A stretch of 64,000 nt of DNA from Aspergillus flavus (GCF_009017415.1 NC_092405.1:4154001-4218000); one strand, 5' to 3'. Counted from the first letter of the stretch, positions 1-10,795 are shown. Translations and numbers: made by a program. Notes: a model not told the origin generated them from the sequence alone.

Positions 1-3000
1 TAGAGGGGCCGGGCATTGAAACCCTTTTCAAGATGGATATTGAGTCTGCTGACAACGATACAATGACTGGAACATTTCAGTGTCAGATAAGCTGTGGTAA
101 TGAATTTCAGAAATGTGCTTCTGGCAGGGTTATCCTTGCACTGGGTGAAGCTAACCCGACAGTCCTACCGTCGAAGAGCAAAGGAATGTCCATATCATAC
201 CCGATGAATGTCGACAAGTTCTACAACCAGTTACAAATTGTGGGCGGAAATGTCTCCGATATATTTCGGGGAATAACTGAACTAACCCGACAAGAAGGTG
301 GTATGCAAGGGGTGGCCAATGTTCCCTCCCATGATCAGCCCACTTTTCATCCGGTCGTTATGACTACAGCGTTGCAGGTACTCTGGGGAGCTATGATGTC
401 AGATGAAGGGCGACTATCAGCATTGCCTCTACCGGTACGGATCGACTCGGTAACGATCAACCCATCCTGCTCCCATTCTGGACATGTCTGTCTGGAAGCC
501 TCTATTACCCGCACGGGTTCTGGGAGGAATGGGTGCGGTGATGTGCTCGTGTTCAACGGGCAAGGCGACGGCATAGCCCAGCTAGAGGGTATCCATCTCA
601 CTCTCTCGAAGCCCAAGAATAGTAGTGATGATCAAGCCCTGGCTTTCGGGACTACTGTGTGGGGGCCGCTGAATCCAGACCCCAGCATTGGCTATCCCAA
701 GAACCTGCCATATAATCTCTCAATCCAGAATCTACAGGCTCGTCTAGCTGTGTTATATCTTCGAGATGCTCAAGCTGGTCTCACTGCACAGGATCGCGAG
801 CGGCTTGTCTCGCATCGCAGGCACTATGTCGCATGGATGGATTCCACATTGTCCAAGATTCGTGATGGCGTACATCCCCATTATCCACGAGACTGGCTTC
901 TAGGGACCATAGGTGAACTTGACTCGCAAACAACATCTCACGAGACCCTTATCCATGTCACGCATATAGTAGGGCAAAACCTCCTTCAGTTCCTGTCCGG
1001 CGGAGAAGAAACAATACTCCTGAAACTACGCGACAATAACATCGATCTCCTGACCCGATACTACCAGGATGATGAGGCAATGCGTATCATGAGTGACAGT
1101 CTGGGCAAGGTGGTCAGTCAAATTGTGTTCCGTAATCCTCAACTACACGTCCTCGAGGTTGGTGCTGGGACAGGATCTGCTACTCGAGCTATATTGTCTT
1201 CTATCGGTCGGAACTACCATTCCTATACATATACGGATATCTCACCAGCCTTCTTTGAGGGCGCATCGGCAGCATTCCATACCCATGAAGATCGTTTCAT
1301 CTACAAGGTGCTCGATGTTGAATGTGACGTGACTGATCAAGGTTTCTCCATGCATAGCTACGATGTCGTTATCGCAAGCAATGTGCTGCATGCTACTCGG
1401 TCCCTGCGTCGCACGCTGATGAACATAAGAAAGCTCATCAAACCATCAGGCTATCTTGTGCTCCTGGAAGGTACAGATCCCGATCGAGTTCCGACTCCCT
1501 TTATCTTCGGTGCATTTGAAGGCTGGTGGCTGGGTGAGGACGACGGACGATCTGGAGGACCATTGATCCGACGTGAAGAATGGGACGTCTTGTTACAGTG
1601 TACTGGATTCGGTAGATGTACTTCATATACACCAACCAATCAAGCCAACTTGTATGGTATGTCTGTGATAGTGTCACAGCCTACTGATATGCCAGCAATC
1701 CCCGTGATAGAGATGGATTTGCTGCTGGTAGGTGGTAGTACGGAAACTACAAGGCAGATTATACTGGACTTAAAGACGATCCTCCGCGACTCGTTCGTTC
1801 AAATATCCTCCTGCCTGAGTGTGGATGATTTTACACCTGGCCCAGGGATTTCTCAGCTTGCTATACTCTGTCTTGCTGAGCTTGACCACCACTCTGAGGA
1901 GACAAGATGGCAATGGCAGGATATGCGCTTGATGATGACGGCAGCAAGCTGTCTACTATGGGTTTCCCCGGCGGACGACCCGCATTCCGGTGTAAGCAAA
2001 GGTCTTCTTCGATCACTTGCACTGGACTCCTCGTCCGGCCTATTGCAACACCTTACCGTCATCGATTCGACACCTATTGGAGCTGAAATGCTCGCTACCA
2101 CATTAATGAATCTTGTCCGGACAAAGCAAGAAGGCATGGGGCGACCTGAGATTGAACTAGGATGGGGCGAGGGAATACTGAACATTCCGCGTATTGTGCG
2201 TGATCCAACCATCACTCAACGACTACTCGCTAGCCGTAGTCCTTGCGTGTTTAATTTGGTAGATGTCCGGGAGCAAGCTGTTTGCCGGCTAGTCTCGACG
2301 GAGGGTTCACAGAAAGAAAAGGTAGATGTGTATTTGACGGATCCAAAGAATGCCACCACTTCTGCGGCAAAGCTATTCTCAAATGAGTCCCTCGTTCAGT
2401 ATCAAGTACATTATTGTACACAGGCTGCACTAACAATAACGGAGAAATGTTCCCTTTTTCTGATCGTCGGACAGAATGTGTTCAATGGTGCGCGACAGCT
2501 CGCCCTCTCAATCTCTCATGGTTCCATAATCTCGACACCGTTGTCTTGGGCCTGGGATGTCCCAGCCTCTGTTTCCACTGATAATGAACCAAAACTACTA
2601 GCCGCTGTCGCAGCTACTATTTTAGCTTTCGCGATCGCCGATCTCGCTGGTCCGTCTTCAACACTTTGGGTACATGAAGCACAGGCAATGGGGCCGACAT
2701 TCATGGATGCGCTGGTGTCTGCTGTGTCTGATAGACAGGACATCAAGAATCTTACCTTGACTACATCACAATGTGGGCTGTCTGATACCCGTGTGCACTT
2801 CGTTCATCCGCACAGCTCCACAAAAACCCTGTCCAGCGTGCTACCCCGGAATGTCTCGTCTGCGGTCCTGTTCGATGATGGACGACTTTCTCGGCGATCA
2901 AGACTAGTGCTACCTCGCTGTGCTAACTTCCGGAGCTTTTCAGACTTCTTTCGACCCTCCTCCATTATAGAAGAGATAGACATACAGTCCGTTGCTACTA

Positions 3001-4217
3001 TATTGAATAGTGCCTGTGCTTTTGTCACCCGTAAAGGGTACGAGAAAGGAAGCTCGCCCCGCATTATCTCTCCTAGAGAACAATCATCAGTGGACTCTCT
3101 GGAGGTGGTTAACTGGCGGCAGCCGACATGGATTGAAGCACAGATCCTCCCTGCTAGCTCACTGGTCAGTCTCTCGCCGACGATGGCGTATGTCGTTGTT
3201 AATATGAACCACAAATTGCGTCGACTAGTGCTCGACTTCTTGGTTCGACAAGGTGCCAGACATATTGTTTGGGTTGGCGAATGGTCAGATGAAGATTTCG
3301 CATGGATCGCCCAGCTCTCGAGAGATGAAGTGCATGTGGCTGTAGTACAGATGTGGGCTTTCTTGTCTTCAATATCCGATTTATACGATCAACTAACATC
3401 TACCAGGAAAGCCGAAATTCCGATCAGTAGTCTTCAAACATATATGCCAATAGGTGGAATCATTTATGACGGGCTGAAGGACAGCCCACAACAGGCGGCT
3501 GAGAATACTCTGCTGCTGGATGAGCTCTGCGGTAATGATGCCACATTTTTCATTCTGGTGGGATCCCTGCTGGGACACATTGGTTTTACAGACAGTAACT
3601 CCTTCATTGGAAGCACCACTGGGGTCCTATCTGGTGTCATTTCCCGACGACGACAAAGAGGCTACGTGGGGAGTGTACTTTATTTGGGCGAGCAAAATGC
3701 AGTGGAAGACATCACGCTCTCAGCCGGTGATATACGTGAGGCCTTCTCAGAAGCAATCCTTCTTGGACCACCAGAGTCCACCAGCAATGGAGAAATCTTG
3801 GCAGGTCTTCGCAACAGTGAGAAGTGGGAGTTGGTACCTAAGTTGTCCGCCTGGAATGAGTCCAAAACTCTACTAGAATCCGACGACAAAAGCCAATCTG
3901 CAGGGCAGGGCCAGGCCCATGATGCGGATGCCGTCACCCAGCTCAAATTAGCAACGAGCGTGGCGGAAGCAAGAGAGATTATCCTCCAGCTTTTCAAGGA
4001 GAAGCTGCGCAGGAAGTTGGGACTCTCTTCTGATGTCCCGCTTAGACGTGAAACGCTCTTACATGAACTAGGAATTGACTCACTCGTGGCAGTAGATATT
4101 CACATCTGGTTTGCGAGAGAGTTGGGGGCTAAGATTCCAGTGGTGCAGATTATGGGCGCTGGTTCGATCGGTTCTATGGTTGATGAGGTCGTGAAACGCA
4201 GGAATGGCTTTACATAA
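1..4217 (+). CDS. Iterative HR-type polyketide synthase, 3' part (DH*-cMT-KR*-ACP)
   Basis: Partial gene: the frame is open to the left window edge (first full codon at 3), so KS, AT and the N-terminal half of DH lie outside. About 1404 residues are visible with no intron. Order seen: C-terminal DH half, C-methyltransferase with an intact SAM motif (LEVGAGTGSATR, about 1150-1190), a degenerate structural/ER-like stretch, a KR-like region (about 3180-3700) and an ACP with LGIDSLVAVD (Ser codon 4080-4082). The DH segment reads FHPVVMTTALQ, where the family has HPxxLDxxxQ, so the catalytic Asp is Thr (codon 363-365). The KR region has no glycine-rich NADPH motif and no YxxxN motif. The ACP resembles those of PKS-NRPS hybrids, but the protein stops about 35 residues after it, with no C, TE or R domain. 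Inferred product: an unreduced, possibly C-methylated short polyketide. CpaA-type synthases with silent reductive domains are the nearest analogy I know. Confidence 0.9.
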   Translation, partial: EGPGIETLFKMDIESADNDTMTGTFQCQISCGNEFQKCASGRVILALGEANPTVLPSKSKGMSISYPMNVDKFYNQLQIVGGNVSDIFRGITELTRQEGGMQGVANVPSHDQPTFHPVVMTTALQVLWGAMMSDEGRLSALPLPVRIDSVTINPSCSHSGHVCLEASITRTGSGRNGCGDVLVFNGQGDGIAQLEGIHLTLSKPKNSSDDQALAFGTTVWGPLNPDPSIGYPKNLPYNLSIQNLQARLAVLYLRDAQAGLTAQDRERLVSHRRHYVAWMDSTLSKIRDGVHPHYPRDWLLGTIGELDSQTTSHETLIHVTHIVGQNLLQFLSGGEETILLKLRDNNIDLLTRYYQDDEAMRIMSDSLGKVVSQIVFRNPQLHVLEVGAGTGSATRAILSSIGRNYHSYTYTDISPAFFEGASAAFHTHEDRFIYKVLDVECDVTDQGFSMHSYDVVIASNVLHATRSLRRTLMNIRKLIKPSGYLVLLEGTDPDRVPTPFIFGAFEGWWLGEDDGRSGGPLIRREEWDVLLQCTGFGRCTSYTPTNQANLYGMSVIVSQPTDMPAIPVIEMDLLLVGGSTETTRQIILDLKTILRDSFVQISSCLSVDDFTPGPGISQLAILCLAELDHHSEETRWQWQDMRLMMTAASCLLWVSPADDPHSGVSKGLLRSLALDSSSGLLQHLTVIDSTPIGAEMLATTLMNLVRTKQEGMGRPEIELGWGEGILNIPRIVRDPTITQRLLASRSPCVFNLVDVREQAVCRLVSTEGSQKEKVDVYLTDPKNATTSAAKLFSNESLVQYQVHYCTQAALTITEKCSLFLIVGQNVFNGARQLALSISHGSIISTPLSWAWDVPASVSTDNEPKLLAAVAATILAFAIADLAGPSSTLWVHEAQAMGPTFMDALVSAVSDRQDIKNLTLTTSQCGLSDTRVHFVHPHSSTKTLSSVLPRNVSSAVLFDDGRLSRRSRLVLPRCANFRSFSDFFRPSSIIEEIDIQSVATILNSACAFVTRKGYEKGSSPRIISPREQSSVDSLEVVNWRQPTWIEAQILPASSLVSLSPTMAYVVVNMNHKLRRLVLDFLVRQGARHIVWVGEWSDEDFAWIAQLSRDEVHVAVVQMWAFLSSISDLYDQLTSTRKAEIPISSLQTYMPIGGIIYDGLKDSPQQAAENTLLLDELCGNDATFFILVGSLLGHIGFTDSNSFIGSTTGVLSGVISRRRQRGYVGSVLYLGEQNAVEDITLSAGDIREAFSEAILLGPPESTSNGEILAGLRNSEKWELVPKLSAWNESKTLLESDDKSQSAGQGQAHDADAVTQLKLATSVAEAREIILQLFKEKLRRKLGLSSDVPLRRETLLHELGIDSLVAVDIHIWFARELGAKIPVVQIMGAGSIGSMVDEVVKRRNGFT

Positions 4218-4669
4218 CGCATGTTTCGGGAACTAGGGCTTCAACATCTAGGGATTACGACCGTAAACCACGCAAGCGATTAGACCGGCAGCGGTATTAT
4301 TGTAGAGCCTCAAGTTCTAATACTATTATAGAAGCGTAAGATAGTGTCTGAATACGAAACGGCATAGACGATAGGCTTAGGAATTATAAGACACGGAGTG
4401 AACTAGGATCTCTGGAGCATCTAGGCATATATCCCTTTAAGGCGATCGCCATATTATCGTGACCGGTAGGTTATTAGCCTTCAGATTAGTGCTCGATAGG
4501 AATAGAATATTTCGAACCCCGCTCGCATGTACTCTTCCGAGCTCGGCCAAGGTGGTAACGTGGGTTGAGTGGCTTTAAATAATTTTGTCGGTCCGGCCCC
4601 AGACAAGCAAACCGTCCGCTGTCATTTCTCCTCCGCCGTGCCCCGTAGCCAATCTCGAGTCCATTAAAT
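4218..4669. other. Intergenic, PKS to ligase (452 bp)
   Basis: No coding region is supported. I see no leftover condensation-domain sequence that would mark a recently lost NRPS half. An inverted CGG-T-CCG (4589-4595), a possible Zn2Cys6 half-site pair, lies 74 bp before the downstream start codon. Confidence 0.6.
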
Positions 4670-6462
4670 ATGAATTCCAATACACCAACCGACATAGTGA
4701 GCTTCTGTTTTGAGACACAGGCTGATCATAATGCAACCGGTCCGATCCTGATAGACGGGCTGACTCCTACGCGGTCACTCACCCTGCACCAATTCCGCCA
4801 GCTGGTCTGCCAGCTCATTGCCGGTCTACACGAACAGAAGATACAACAAGGACAATGTATCCTGGTACATCTGGAAAATAGCATTCTGTACCCGGCTCTG
4901 TTTCTCGCGATCGTCGGCGTCGGGGCTGTCTACATGGGTGCCCACCCCGCCAGTTCAGCAACCGAACTAGAGCACCTTCTGTCACTGGCCAATCCATCCT
5001 TGATCATCACCGGTCGCGACACCCTGTCGACAGTTTTACAATGTACTATGAGCCCAAGTGGAGGGAAGAAGGAAAAAATACCGTCGGACCGAGTATGGGT
5101 CCTGAACGACATCGACCAAGTCTTGTGTGAGGCTTTTTCTTCCACGCCGGACGCATCCATGGGAGACGCAGCATACCATCACCGGCGAGACATTACGAAG
5201 CTCCTACATAGCGGCCAACGTCCCTGGCGGACATTTGATGATGATGGACAAAAGTCCAAAATTACCCCAGCTGCCATGTTCGCAACCAGCGGCACAAGCG
5301 GACTCCCCAAAGCAGCCATCCTATCCCATCACGCGCTCATCCAGCAACATATAAGCATCCACCATCCCGTTCCATACCCCGTCACTCGACTCCTCACATT
5401 GCCGCTCTTTCATCGGTATGGGGCCCTGGTCGCACTTTTCTTTCCAACGCGGTACGCCCAGCCATTGATCCTCCTCCCGGGGTTTCAACTGCGGCCGTTC
5501 TTATCCGCTATTCACGTCCACGGCGTCACCGAGACTTATCTCTCGCCGGCGATGGTGCACATACTAATTCAGAGCACTCCACAATCATCGTCAATCCGCG
5601 AGTCTTTACGTTCATTGCGGTATGTTTGTGTAGGAGGCGCCCCCATCGATTCCCGGCCTCTCCAGTCCCTACAGGATATGTTACACCCAGAGGCATGTGT
5701 AGCTCAGGCGTGGGGAATGACGGAGACAGCGACTGTTTTCCAAGATCGATACTGTCTTCCTTCTCGTCAGTTTGATAAAGGGAGTGTCGGTGTTGTTCTG
5801 CCAGGGTATCAGGTGCGCTTGGTTGATGTGAGTGGTTCCGGTCGGGTACTCGACAATGCCACGGAAATTCCCGGGGAATTGCAAGTTCGTGGCTCGGGCC
5901 TGTTCACCAGCTACAAAGGCCATCCTGATCACACGGATGGTGATGGTTGGTTCTCGACTGGGGACGTTATGTATCAGAAGAATGGCCACTATTTCCTTGT
6001 CGGAAGGATGAAGGAAATGATTAAAGTTCGGGGGTACGTTATTTTCCTTCATACAGGTAGCTTATTCATTCCTTGATTGCCTTGGCTTTGAGACAATGAA
6101 AGGATGAACTACCGTCTACACATACTAATTGTATTTGAAGATACCAGGTATCTCCCGTTGAACTCGAAGCTGAACTGGCACAACATCCCCTAGTCAAGGA
6201 TGCTGCTGTGATTGGGGTTTTGGCCACTGACGGAAGTTCTGAGCTGCCTCGTGCATATGTTGTCCCCCTCTCTTGGGCCGAGAGACCATCTCCCGAGGAT
6301 ATTTACGATTTTATGCGGCAGCGGCTGGCTGGGTATAAGTTTTTAGAGGGAGGTGTGGTTTTTGTGGATTCGATTCCGCGCAACTCTGGTGGAAAAATCC
6401 GCCGAACTAAACTTTCCGAATTGGATGATCAAAGGGATAAGTTAATAGCTCTTTTGACTTGA
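4670..6462 (+). CDS. AMP-dependent acyl-CoA synthetase/ligase (ANL family)
   Basis: Two exons, 4670-6033 and 6141-6462, give 561 residues. The intron starts gtacgt and ends ttgaag after a tactaat branch site, and the join restores the family motif KVRGYQVSPVELE. Adenylation motifs are in order: SGTSGLPKAA phosphate loop (about residue 206), WGMTETAT (about 348), GWFSTGDV (about 426), and a C-terminal PRNSGGKIRR whose Lys (about 540) is the usual adenylation lysine, so the enzyme looks active. Length and motifs fit fungal 4-coumarate/aryl-CoA-ligase-like enzymes common in metabolite clusters. There is no thiolation domain and no peroxisomal SKL-type end. It lies co-directional and 452 bp downstream of the synthase, so it probably activates a starter acid or handles the polyketide acid in trans. 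The substrate cannot be read from sequence. Confidence 0.9.
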
Positions 6463-7601
6463 TTTCTTTCCTCTGATGGTCATTTTTTTATTTGACTTTC
6501 TTATATTTCGATCTATCCATACGATCTAGAAATTGCGGCTTAGAAACTGGTTAACACCACAAATTGCTAGGCTCTGTTCCTATAATGACACCCATGGTTT
6601 ACTTTGACTAGTTTCCCTGGTTGTTCCATCTTCATCTCTCCGCCTGCCAGGCTAAGTCAGCTTGGCTTTTTATTGACGTAGTGGGCCCTGCTGGTGATTA
6701 TCACCGGATGAACCCGGCGTATCGGAAGCACTGCTACTGGGGAGAGATAGATGCCAAATATGGTGCTGCTTATAGATCGTGGCATAACTAGCTATTGCGT
6801 CTGTAAAGTCATTGAAAGACTTGCAGTCTCCCCTCCATTAAGGCATTCCCAGTGAATTGTATGTTCATAGTCAACTGGTCCCATTGTCCTGCCTCCATTG
6901 GGCATTGAATGACCAGGGAGATTGTCTTCTAGGCACAGTTCAAGAACTGTGCCAATCGTCATCGGGATAAACTTGAAATAGTCCAAAGTCTCTTCTATGT
7001 CTACTCTTGCTAGAGTTGGAATGGGCAAGACATGTTCAGGGCACCGGGAAATAGTATGTAGAGGACACTTCTGAGCCTATCTTGTGCTAAATAGAAACAC
7101 GAACCAAGTAGATGTGCTCTTGCTCTATACCTTGACAAGGGCACACTATGCCGGGATCCCTAGGTTTTATAGATACGGAAATAGTGTCTAGCTGAACGTT
7201 TTCAGTGCATTATGCGCCACATATGTAACCCATTGAATCAAATCAGATCCATCTATACTCCGTATGAACGATGGAAATGGTCTCATCCAATAGTATAGCG
7301 CCTGTTAGAGCGGCACTAGTACTATGCTATTACCCAAGTATTACCATTTATCGTTGCTCCTAGGGCTTAGTGGGAGTGTACGGACGGTATTGTACGGTAA
7401 AAGACAACACATGACGTCTTTTATCTTATCGCGATCAGCATCAACAAACTTACAGCTTCCTTCAAATCCTCTTTGTGAACCCTCTCCACCATCAAATCAT
7501 GGTGGTTGTCGACATTCTCGACAATGATTTTATAAATTTTCTCGCCAGACCTTTATTTCCTAGCAGCTGATGCCTAGTTCCATCGTCCTCAATCCACAAA
7601 C
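6463..7601. other. Intergenic at metabolite-cluster edge (1.1 kb)
   Basis: No complete gene is supported. On the minus strand a splice acceptor-like ctctag near 7013 is followed by about 70 in-frame codons (7012-6795, beginning RVDIEETLDYFK) with coding-like composition. No matching upstream exon with a start and donor could be built. The rest looks non-coding and AT-rich and includes the fig4 promoter. Confidence 0.5.
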
Positions 7602-10600
7602 ATGGAGAGTCTTGAAGAAATCACCCGTCCCCGCGATCCCGCTGAAGGAACCGTCGATGATGGCTCTTCCCGGACCACATCAGTTGCTGATCAGAGCTTG
7701 GCAAACTCCCTAGCGAGCTTGAACATAGGAAGCGCAGATGCATCGTTCAAGTCCATATCCAGCAACAAAGTACCCGACGAGCAGGTAGACCGGAAATTCA
7801 CAGAGCAAGAAGACTCCTCGATACCCCCAACCAGAGTGCTCTCCCCTTACGCTCCAGTGCCGTACAACCCACCGTCTGCAGCTGCCATAAGTGATGATGG
7901 GGCCGATGAGGACGAAGAGCCACGTATAGCAACATCCTTCGAGAGAGACTCTACCCCTACGTCCCTTCAAAAGCACCGGTCGATGTTCTTCGATACCGGT
8001 GAAGAAGGCATCAACCGGATGCATAAATTCTCTCTTTACGAAACAGCTACGAGGTTCTATATGGTTGGTATGGACTTGTCGGACACCCGCTTCAGGATTT
8101 TGAAAATCGATCGAACTACCGAGACGGGTGATCTGAACGTCGCTGAAGACGATATTGTGTACAGCAAGAGAGAAATGAGTCAATTACTAGATGCTATTGA
8201 CGATGGCAATAAGATATCGGGTGGCCTGAAGCTGAGGTGCAGTGCATGGGCTATGCTGGGATTTATCAAGTTTACCGATACATACTACATGCTCCTCGTA
8301 ACTAAGAGGAGTCAAGTTGCTATGCTCGGTGGCCATTATGTCTACCAGATTGATGGGACTGAGTTGATCTCTCTGACAAATTCCAGTTCCTCAAAACTCA
8401 GACCAGATAAAAATCCGGAGGAGGCTAGATATATCGCCATTCTGAATAACCTTGACCTAACTCGGTCTTTCTACTTCAGCTATTCTTACAATATCACCCA
8501 CACATTGCAGCGCAATATCTGTCGAGAACGCAAAGCCCATCGAGATGGCTATCCGAAGCCTTCCCAGCAGGACTACAACACAATGTTCATATGGAATCAT
8601 CACCTTCTCAGCCCTGCCCTCGAGAACCTGAAGAACCCTTATGAGTGGTGTCTGCCGATCATTCATGGATATGTTGAACAAGCGAAGATGTCTGTGTATG
8701 GCCGCTTGGTCTACATTACTATTATCGCTCGCCGATCACGATTTTTTGCAGGAGCACGCTTCCTGAAACGAGGTGCCAATGATCTGGGTTATGTCGCCAA
8801 CGACGTTGAGACTGAGCAGATCGTGTCTGAAATGACAACCACCTCATTCCACGCCGCCGGCCCCGATCTTTATGCAAACCCTCTCTACACTTCCTATGTT
8901 CAGCACCGGGGAAGCATTCCTCTCTACTGGACGCAGGAAAATTCCGGCGTATCTCCGAAGCCTGATATTGAATTAAACCTGGTCGACCCATTCTACTCCG
9001 CGGCAGCGTTGCATTTCGATAATCTGTTTGAGAGATATGGGGCCCCGGTCTATATCCTAAACCTGATAAAGTCCAGAGAGCGCACCCCACGAGAGTCAAA
9101 GCTTCTTAAGGAATACACCAATGCCATAAACTATCTCAACCAATTCCTGCCGGAAGACAAAAAGCTTATATACAAGCCCTGGGATATGAGTCGAGCTGCA
9201 AAAAGCCGTGATCAGGATGTGATAGGAACGCTTGAAGAAATTGCGGGCGAGATTATCCCCAAGACCGGATTTTTCAAGAATGGACATGATGCAGAGTCTG
9301 GCCTAAGGTTACAAAATGGCATTGCAAGGACAAACTGTATTGATTGCCTCGATCGCACCAATGCCGCCCAATTTGTGATTGGAAAACGAGCACTTGGCCA
9401 CCAGCTTCATGCGCTCGGAATAATTGAAGGCACAACGGTGGAATATGACACCGATGCAGTCAATCTTTTTACTGACATGTGGCACGATCACGGTGATACC
9501 ATTGCAATCCAATATGGAGGTTCTCATCTAGTCAACACAATGGCCACCTACCGGAAGATCAATCAATGGAGCAGCCATTCACGAGATATGGTGGAGAGTT
9601 TCAAAAGGTACTATAATAATTCATTCCTGGATGCACAGCGACAGGAGGCATACAATCTTTTCCTTGGCAATTATATCTTTTCGCAGGGTCAGCCGATGCT
9701 TTGGGATCTATCAACCGACTATTACTTGCACCACGCCAATCCAAGGTCCTGGTCAAATAAGCCACGACCCAATTACATACGCTGGTATACACCTGACAAT
9801 CTCAAGGAAAAAGAGATGCCACCACCACCATCCCCGCCCAAGGAGCCTTTGTCTCGGTATGATGATCACTGGCTCGAATACTACAGGCCATTGGCTATTT
9901 CATCATTCTCGAAGATCTTCTCCTACAAGATGAATTCTACTCTTCGTTATCTCCCCTTCCGTCCGTCATCCGGGGCGCTCTATGATCTCAGCCCATTTGT
10001 GGCTCGAATCCCAAATGAGCAAGTTAACAGGGAGCGTCAACACCAGCAGCGGAGCGTCAGGATTCAGGAGCCAGACTTTGTCCGAGATCGTCCGGAAAGG
10101 ACACAATTTGGAGCTGTTACTCCTGCACCAAATTGGCATCTCTCTACCAATCAAGGATCCGGGCTCATGAGAGACTCATCATTTGGAGCTTCCGAGACCA
10201 GCAATTCCACTCAGCGCTCTACGCCCAGCAAAGCGCAAATCGCACAGTGGACTTTGGGTCAACTGGTGAGTGACTCGTTGAATCCATCTGTCACGTCCGC
10301 GGAGGCCGAGGAGTATGAACGCTATATCAACCACCCCCTGAAAGTACCTCTTGTTGTGACATCCAGGGACGACCTTACGGCCACTTCTGCTCGCGAACGA
10401 GAATCAAACTTGGATTTGATTGAGTATGTCAACAAATGCAATGTCGAAGACTCCGCTCTCAAGGCCAACGCGGATCAAAATATGGCAGACTACGCCGAGT
10501 TCCTCAATATATCGGACGAAGGACTCACAGTTACTGCGGAGGACCATGAAATGAAGCGCTACAAGCGCTACCGACAATGGTTGAGGGGCAAGAGTCTTTT

Positions 10601-10622
10601 CAAACAGCGAGTTGATATTTGA
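7602..10622 (+). CDS. fig4: Fig4-type SAC-domain polyphosphoinositide phosphatase
   Basis: Single uninterrupted frame, 1006 residues, starting at an ATG that opens MESLEEITRP. The SAC phosphatase domain spans roughly residues 130-680, with the catalytic CX5R signature in RTNCIDCLDRTN (Cys579). The following stretch (TDMWHDHGDTIA, QYGGSHLVNT) and the W-rich tail after the domain are typical of Fig4 rather than Sac1 or synaptojanin. Fig4 removes the 5-phosphate of PI(3,5)P2 and scaffolds the Vac14-Fab1 complex on the vacuole/endosome membrane. The N-terminal 100 residues are low-complexity and charged. It is convergent with tti2, with 173 bp between stop codons. It marks the first clear housekeeping gene to the right of the polyketide locus. 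Confidence 0.93.
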   Translation: MESLEEITRPRDPAEGTVDDGSSRTTSVADQSLANSLASLNIGSADASFKSISSNKVPDEQVDRKFTEQEDSSIPPTRVLSPYAPVPYNPPSAAAISDDGADEDEEPRIATSFERDSTPTSLQKHRSMFFDTGEEGINRMHKFSLYETATRFYMVGMDLSDTRFRILKIDRTTETGDLNVAEDDIVYSKREMSQLLDAIDDGNKISGGLKLRCSAWAMLGFIKFTDTYYMLLVTKRSQVAMLGGHYVYQIDGTELISLTNSSSSKLRPDKNPEEARYIAILNNLDLTRSFYFSYSYNITHTLQRNICRERKAHRDGYPKPSQQDYNTMFIWNHHLLSPALENLKNPYEWCLPIIHGYVEQAKMSVYGRLVYITIIARRSRFFAGARFLKRGANDLGYVANDVETEQIVSEMTTTSFHAAGPDLYANPLYTSYVQHRGSIPLYWTQENSGVSPKPDIELNLVDPFYSAAALHFDNLFERYGAPVYILNLIKSRERTPRESKLLKEYTNAINYLNQFLPEDKKLIYKPWDMSRAAKSRDQDVIGTLEEIAGEIIPKTGFFKNGHDAESGLRLQNGIARTNCIDCLDRTNAAQFVIGKRALGHQLHALGIIEGTTVEYDTDAVNLFTDMWHDHGDTIAIQYGGSHLVNTMATYRKINQWSSHSRDMVESFKRYYNNSFLDAQRQEAYNLFLGNYIFSQGQPMLWDLSTDYYLHHANPRSWSNKPRPNYIRWYTPDNLKEKEMPPPPSPPKEPLSRYDDHWLEYYRPLAISSFSKIFSYKMNSTLRYLPFRPSSGALYDLSPFVARIPNEQVNRERQHQQRSVRIQEPDFVRDRPERTQFGAVTPAPNWHLSTNQGSGLMRDSSFGASETSNSTQRSTPSKAQIAQWTLGQLVSDSLNPSVTSAEAEEYERYINHPLKVPLVVTSRDDLTATSARERESNLDLIEYVNKCNVEDSALKANADQNMADYAEFLNISDEGLTVTAEDHEMKRYKRYRQWLRGKSLFKQRVDI

Positions 10623-10795
10623 ACAGCATATCTGTGTGCCACGATTCATGAATTATAACTTAATGACGCGATACCCATACGCATCACGTTAGCATTAGCG
10701 TTTGCAAGTCTTGGCTTAGCATGTTAGATGTACTAATGCATGGTTTTAACTGCATGATCATACATAAGTAATTCTATAAACAAAAAGACCACCAC

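Noticed and set aside
347..616. Antisense open frame inside the PKS, and many similar frames opposite fig4, GH125, nmd3, rco1 and cdb4
   Set aside because: They lie wholly within strongly supported coding exons on the other strand and show no domain or splice logic of their own; they are shadows of codon bias.
4486..4695. 69-codon minus-strand frame overlapping the ligase start
   Set aside because: No conserved motif, overlaps a promoter and a start codon, and shows no splice extension.
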